From positions 1-8,021 of the forward strand of contig JAJTHC010000171.1 in assembly GCA_021299615.1 (NCBI GenBank): a DNA stretch of 8,021 bases. The letters are read 5' to 3'. Source of the DNA: Vampirovibrionales bacterium (lineage in GTDB: Bacteria; Cyanobacteriota; Vampirovibrionia; Vampirovibrionales; JAJTHC01). Position 1 is the stretch's first letter. Each line of letters begins with the position of its first letter. Of this stretch, positions 5,957-8,021 are shown piece by piece. The notes below the pieces were generated by a model, which ran no database searches, was not told the DNA's origin, and was given only the letters and a program-made list of their open reading frames with translations. The translations under genes and the position numbers were made by a program.

Positions 5957-5978
5957 TAATAAATGTAAACATTTATTA
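5957..5978. repeat. Perfect A/T-rich inverted repeat
   Basis: TAATAAATG (5957-5965) and CATTTATTA (5970-5978) pair perfectly around TAAA. It sits about 100 bases upstream of the probable promoter of the FlgM-like gene in an A/T-rich, gene-free stretch. It could be an operator or a leftover transcript-end hairpin; no T run follows. Confidence 0.45.
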
Positions 5979-6077
5979 AGAAACATTTCCCTTTTTTAAT
6001 TTATAGGATATTATAAGAAATATCTGTTATTTGGATTTAAAAATTAAATTAAGTTCTTTTAGTTTGATTTATTCGTG

Positions 6078-6083
6078 TATAAT
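6078..6083 (+). promoter_or_regulatory. Candidate -10 box for the FlgM-like gene
   Basis: A perfect TATAAT lies about 206 bases before the coding start. The -35 region at the expected distance is T-rich without a clear TTGACA. No sigma-28 type TAAA-N15-GCCGATAA pattern is visible near the gene. The call rests on the single hexamer in an A/T-rich setting. Confidence 0.4.
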
Positions 6084-6089
6084 AGTAAA

Positions 6090-6288
6090 ACCTCGTATTT
6101 TAGTGAAGTAAAGGAGATTTAACCCAAGGGTTAATGTTTGATGTATAAAAATCCTCTAAACTGATGATATAGCAAGGTGCATTCACACCATCAGTACGAA
6201 TTATGATAGCATTAAGGTGCGTTGTGATTCTGTAAGAGAGAGATATTACATCTAACACCCACAAAAAACACTGCGGAGACCTACGATT
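6090..6288 (+). promoter_or_regulatory. Structured leader of about 200 nt before the FlgM-like gene
   Basis: Between the TATAAT box and the ATG there are several hairpins: TTAACCC-AA-GGGTTAA near 6119-6134, enclosed by GAGATTT/AAATcCTC, and ACTGATG (near 6160) with CATCAGT (near 6190) enclosing GGTG/CACC. An AAGGAG at about 6111-6116 is not followed by a start codon at a usable distance, while GCGGAG (6273-6278) is the gene's own ribosome site. GGA in both places could bind CsrA, which is encoded downstream; this is inference. No long leader ORF is visible. Confidence 0.35.
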
Positions 6289-6633
6289 ATGGTAGATTCT
6301 ATTCAATCTTCACGTTTGAGTTCAGCCACAAATTCAACAGTACGTTCAACAACGCTACAATCTGATTCCCTTGTGAAGCTCACCCCTGTTTCCTTGTCTG
6401 ACACCAAAACGAACGGAGATGTCAACATTTCAGAAGAAGCAAAAAGCAAAGTTTCTTCAGAAGCCGAAACCCTCAAGTTTCTTCGTAAAATTCAAGCCCA
6501 AGGAACCGTTCCCAACGAACGCCTTGCCGAATTGAAAGCCCAATTCCAAAGTCCTGAAGGATTGAACGCTTACCTAAGTTCAATAGATACAAGCAGTATC
6601 GCCAAAACCTTATTAGATCAAAAAATCGTTTAA
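6289..6633 (+). CDS. Small protein resembling the anti-sigma-28 factor FlgM
   Basis: A 114-residue protein with a Ser/Thr-rich, probably disordered first half and a helical second half. FlgM proteins hold the flagellar sigma factor sigma-28 inactive until the hook is finished, and have a disordered N-terminus, a D.V.IS.EA-like segment and C-terminal helices. Here GDVNISEEAKSKV (about 43-55), ERLAELKAQF (about 77-87) and SSIAKTLLDQKI at the C-terminus recall that pattern, but the RxEKV.x.K signature is not clean. GGAG lies ten bases before the ATG. It is a single-gene unit with its own terminator, about 500 bases before fliW-csrA; flgM precedes fliW-csrA in B. subtilis, which supports the reading. 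Other flagellar chaperones or unknown proteins cannot be excluded. Confidence 0.5.
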   Translation: MVDSIQSSRLSSATNSTVRSTTLQSDSLVKLTPVSLSDTKTNGDVNISEEAKSKVSSEAETLKFLRKIQAQGTVPNERLAELKAQFQSPEGLNAYLSSIDTSSIAKTLLDQKIV

Positions 6634-6675
6634 GTCTTATCGTTTTTTATTTTACCTTAGAGAGAAAAGCCAGAA

Positions 6676-6709
6676 CCCTGTGATACTTCGGTACCACGGG
6701 GGTTTTTTT
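6676..6709 (+). terminator. Rho-independent terminator after the FlgM-like gene
   Basis: CCCTGTGATAC (6676-6686) and GTACCACGGGG (6691-6701) form 10 of 11 pairs around a TTCG tetraloop closed by C-G, a very stable arrangement, followed by seven T. It ends transcription about 45 bases after the stop at 6633 and separates this gene from fliW. Confidence 0.92.
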
Positions 6710-6732
6710 ATGCCAAACTCTAAATTCAGCTA

Positions 6733-6837
6733 TAAATAGCGTCTGGCGTCTTTGTTGTCGCTACGATTTTTTTGTTCTGTTATGTACGTCTGTGTACACC
6801 TCACACATCTGCGAGTCTAGGCTCCTAGAATCCGCCT
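6733..6837 (-). repeat. Inverted second copy of the MITE core
   Basis: Read on the minus strand this is the same core as 5715-5818: CTAGGAGCCTAGACTCG, the GTGTAC/GTACAT hairpin, AATCGTAGCGACAA and GACGCCAGACGCTATTTA, with only a few single changes. The segment between GTACATA and ATCGTAG differs: here it is ACAGAACAAAAAA, close to the version in the element at 6845 and unlike 5771-5784. The 25-bp ends seen at 5688/5833 are not present. The copy directly abuts the third element. It is probably a rearranged or recombinant copy. Confidence 0.7.
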
Positions 6838-6844
6838 AGGCTTT

Positions 6845-6994
6845 TATAGTGTTTTAAAGAGTTTTCCGTACAGTAGGCTACACGAGGAGCCTAGATTATT
6901 TTGTGAAGAAGTGTAGATAGACCTACATGACTGAACAAAATAATCGTAGCGACAAAGTATAGGCATTGTAGGGGAAACTCTTTAAAATACTATA
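6845..6994 (+). mobile_element. 150-bp MITE-like element with TATAGTRTTTTAAAGAG ends
   Basis: The ends 6845-6867 and 6971-6994 are inverted repeats with about two mismatches in 23. TA stands at both borders. The interior repeats the landmarks of the element at 5688 in the same order: AGGAGCCTAGA (6884-6895 region), an outer stem GATTATTTTGT (6894-6904) with ACAAAATAATC (6935-6945), an inner hairpin GTGTAG-ATAGAC-CTACAT (6911-6928), and AATCGTAGCGACAA (6942-6955). The outer-stem sequence is unrelated to that of the first copy but still pairs. There is no coding capacity. The left 35 bases match the short element at 1828. Confidence 0.7.
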
Positions 6995-7126
6995 CAGAAC
7001 TTTACAGAGTCCACTGTTTAAATGAAAAACAAGTTAAAAATCCTAGAAAAAAGAAAAACAAGCCAAAAGTCGTGTAAACTTATAGAATAGTAGATAGAAT
7101 CCCCTTTTTTTAGGAGTCCCCCTTTT

Positions 7127-7648
7127 ATGACTACGTCTCCCCAATTACGTCAAATCAACACAGAACGCTTTGGTGCCGTTAGTGTCGATGAAGCGTCTAT
7201 CATTACCTTTGTACAACCGATTTTGGGTTTTGACTCCCTTAAAGAGTTTGCGTTATTTGACCATGATGATGAATCCCCATTTAAATGGTTGCAATCTTTA
7301 GAAGATCCCGCTTTAGCCTTTGTGGTGACAAACCCCACCTTGTTTGGACATAATTATGAATTCAACCTGCCTCAAGAAGCTTGCTCTATTCTGAATGTTC
7401 AACGTGCCGAAGATGCTCAAGTCTTAACACTGGTAACAGTCCCTGAAGAAAACCCACTGCATATGACGGCTAACTTCTTAGGCCCTATTATTTTTCATAA
7501 TGACACCCGCCATGCCATGCAACTTATTTTGGAAGACCCTGAACTTTACGGTACGAAAGTACGACTCATTCCTGATGAAGCCATCGCCGCAGATGGTTCT
7601 ATTCACCTTGAAGTGATTCAAAGCAAGCAAACGCAAGCCCAATCCTAG
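7127..7648 (+). CDS. fliW: Flagellar assembly factor FliW
   Basis: FliW binds CsrA and blocks its repression of flagellin translation until flagellin itself titrates FliW away. The 173-residue product carries the family pattern: TERFG at 12-16, ITFVQPILGFDSL at 26-38, PFKWLQSLEDPALAFVV at 51-67, LVTVPEENP at 102-110, NFLGPIIF at 116-123 and QLIL at 132-135. A tail of about 25 residues rich in Gln and Ala extends past the usual end near 145-150. AGGAG lies ten bases before the ATG. A weak TATAGA at 7081 may be its -10. csrA follows after 49 bases with no terminator, so the two are probably one operon and their products form a partner pair. Confidence 0.92.
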   Translation: MTTSPQLRQINTERFGAVSVDEASIITFVQPILGFDSLKEFALFDHDDESPFKWLQSLEDPALAFVVTNPTLFGHNYEFNLPQEACSILNVQRAEDAQVLTLVTVPEENPLHMTANFLGPIIFHNDTRHAMQLILEDPELYGTKVRLIPDEAIAADGSIHLEVIQSKQTQAQS

Positions 7649-7697
7649 AGCTAGCTTTTGTTTTTGTTATTAGCACTCTTCTTAGAAGGAAGTCGAT

Positions 7698-7979
7698 ATG
7701 CTTGTTTTAAGCCGTAAACTAGGTGAAAAAATAGTCATAGACAATGAAATTTTTGTCACCATTTTGGATGTGCGTGGAGATGTCGTCAAGCTCGGGGTGG
7801 AAGCCCCTAAGCAGGTAACGGTGCATCGTGAAGAGATTTATAAAGAGATTGTGGCAAGCAATCAGCAGGCTCAACAAAAGGTGAATACTCATCCTGCGGT
7901 AAGTGATACCTTGTCTAAAGTGGGGAACTTGTCCAAAAAAGTGACGCCTCCGAAGAGCAATCATAATGCCAAGTCTTAA
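7698..7979 (+). CDS. csrA: Carbon storage regulator CsrA, translational repressor
   Basis: CsrA is a small dimeric RNA-binding protein that covers GGA motifs at ribosome sites. The first 50 residues are canonical: MLVLSRKLGEKI with Leu4 and Arg6, and APKQVTVHREEIYKEI with Val42 and Arg44, the residues that contact RNA. The total length is 93 residues instead of the usual 60-75; the extra 30 or so are a Ser/Lys/Asn-rich tail (VSDTLSKVGNLSKK and on) that is probably disordered. FliW-regulated CsrA proteins usually have an extended C-terminal part where FliW binds, which fits the neighbour. AAGGA lies seven bases before the ATG. The following gene begins 23 bases downstream and may be co-transcribed. 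Confidence 0.95.
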   Translation: MLVLSRKLGEKIVIDNEIFVTILDVRGDVVKLGVEAPKQVTVHREEIYKEIVASNQQAQQKVNTHPAVSDTLSKVGNLSKKVTPPKSNHNAKS

Positions 7980-8002
7980 TGCTTGTAAGGGGTGCGAATA
8001 GT

Positions 8003-8021
8003 ATGACCACCAGTGCTTCAA
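8003..8021 (+). CDS. First codons of the next gene (partial)
   Basis: An ATG at 8003 is preceded by AAGGGG with a ten-base spacer and opens a frame reading MTTSAS up to the window end. The spacing of 23 bases after csrA suggests the same operon. Six codons are too few to identify a product. Confidence 0.45.

Noticed and set aside
6213..6236. Possible short leader ORF before the FlgM-like gene
   Set aside because: The tiny frames there have no Shine-Dalgarno and no biased codon run.
6100..6306. Minus-strand ORF of 68 codons across the FlgM-like leader
   Set aside because: It runs through hairpins and the plus-strand start region, with no ribosome site or recognisable protein.
5688..6994. CRISPR array
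   Set aside because: The repeated blocks are few, inverted and long, without regular spacers or nearby cas genes.

Overview
This is a bacterial window of moderately AT-rich chromosome. It holds dense housekeeping genes in its left half and, in its right half, the start of a flagellar regulatory cluster wrapped in small non-coding repeats. FliW next to CsrA points to a flagellated bacterium using the FliW-CsrA partner switch (Firmicutes, Epsilonproteobacteria, spirochaetes, several non-proteobacterial phyla). My best but weak guess is a Vampirovibrionia/Melainabacteria-type lineage; nothing in the window fixes the taxon.

Left half. The tail of an unidentified plus-strand gene (1-105) converges on metY (186-1490, minus), an O-acetylhomoserine sulfhydrylase. 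A 72-bp hairpin-bearing repeat fills the gap between them. Upstream of metY is a leader of roughly 300 nt with a good promoter (1796-1824), a short ORF with its own Shine-Dalgarno and a run of Met codons (MMMCMMMSM, 1653-1760), a candidate antiterminator pairing (1694-1706 with 1615-1626) and an intrinsic terminator (1587-1629). Together these look like a ribosome-mediated methionine attenuator. Next come a secreted or periplasmic cyclophilin (1912-2568, minus), a divergent nagA (2692-4026, plus) and a convergent purine nucleoside phosphorylase (4034-4915, minus).

Middle. An unrecognised 165-residue helical protein (5081-5578) ends in a textbook terminator. A 710-bp gene-free stretch follows. 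It contains a palindromic 'GTCATCCTGA' type interspersed repeat that was split by a 146-bp element with 25-bp terminal inverted repeats and a TGA target duplication, and then a structured leader of about 200 nt.

Right half. A small protein resembling the anti-sigma-28 factor FlgM (6289-6633) has its own terminator. Behind it lie a second, inverted copy of the 146-bp element's core and a third relative with different ends (6845-6994). Then come fliW, csrA and the first codons of another gene. The order flgM-like, fliW, csrA recalls the flagellar regulatory cluster of Bacillus subtilis. CsrA would be an RNA-binding repressor, FliW its protein antagonist and the FlgM-like protein a brake on late flagellar transcription.

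The two most interesting observations are the Met-codon leader peptide controlling metY, and a dispersed repeat family whose copies keep the same nested hairpin fold while arm sequences change in a compensatory way.
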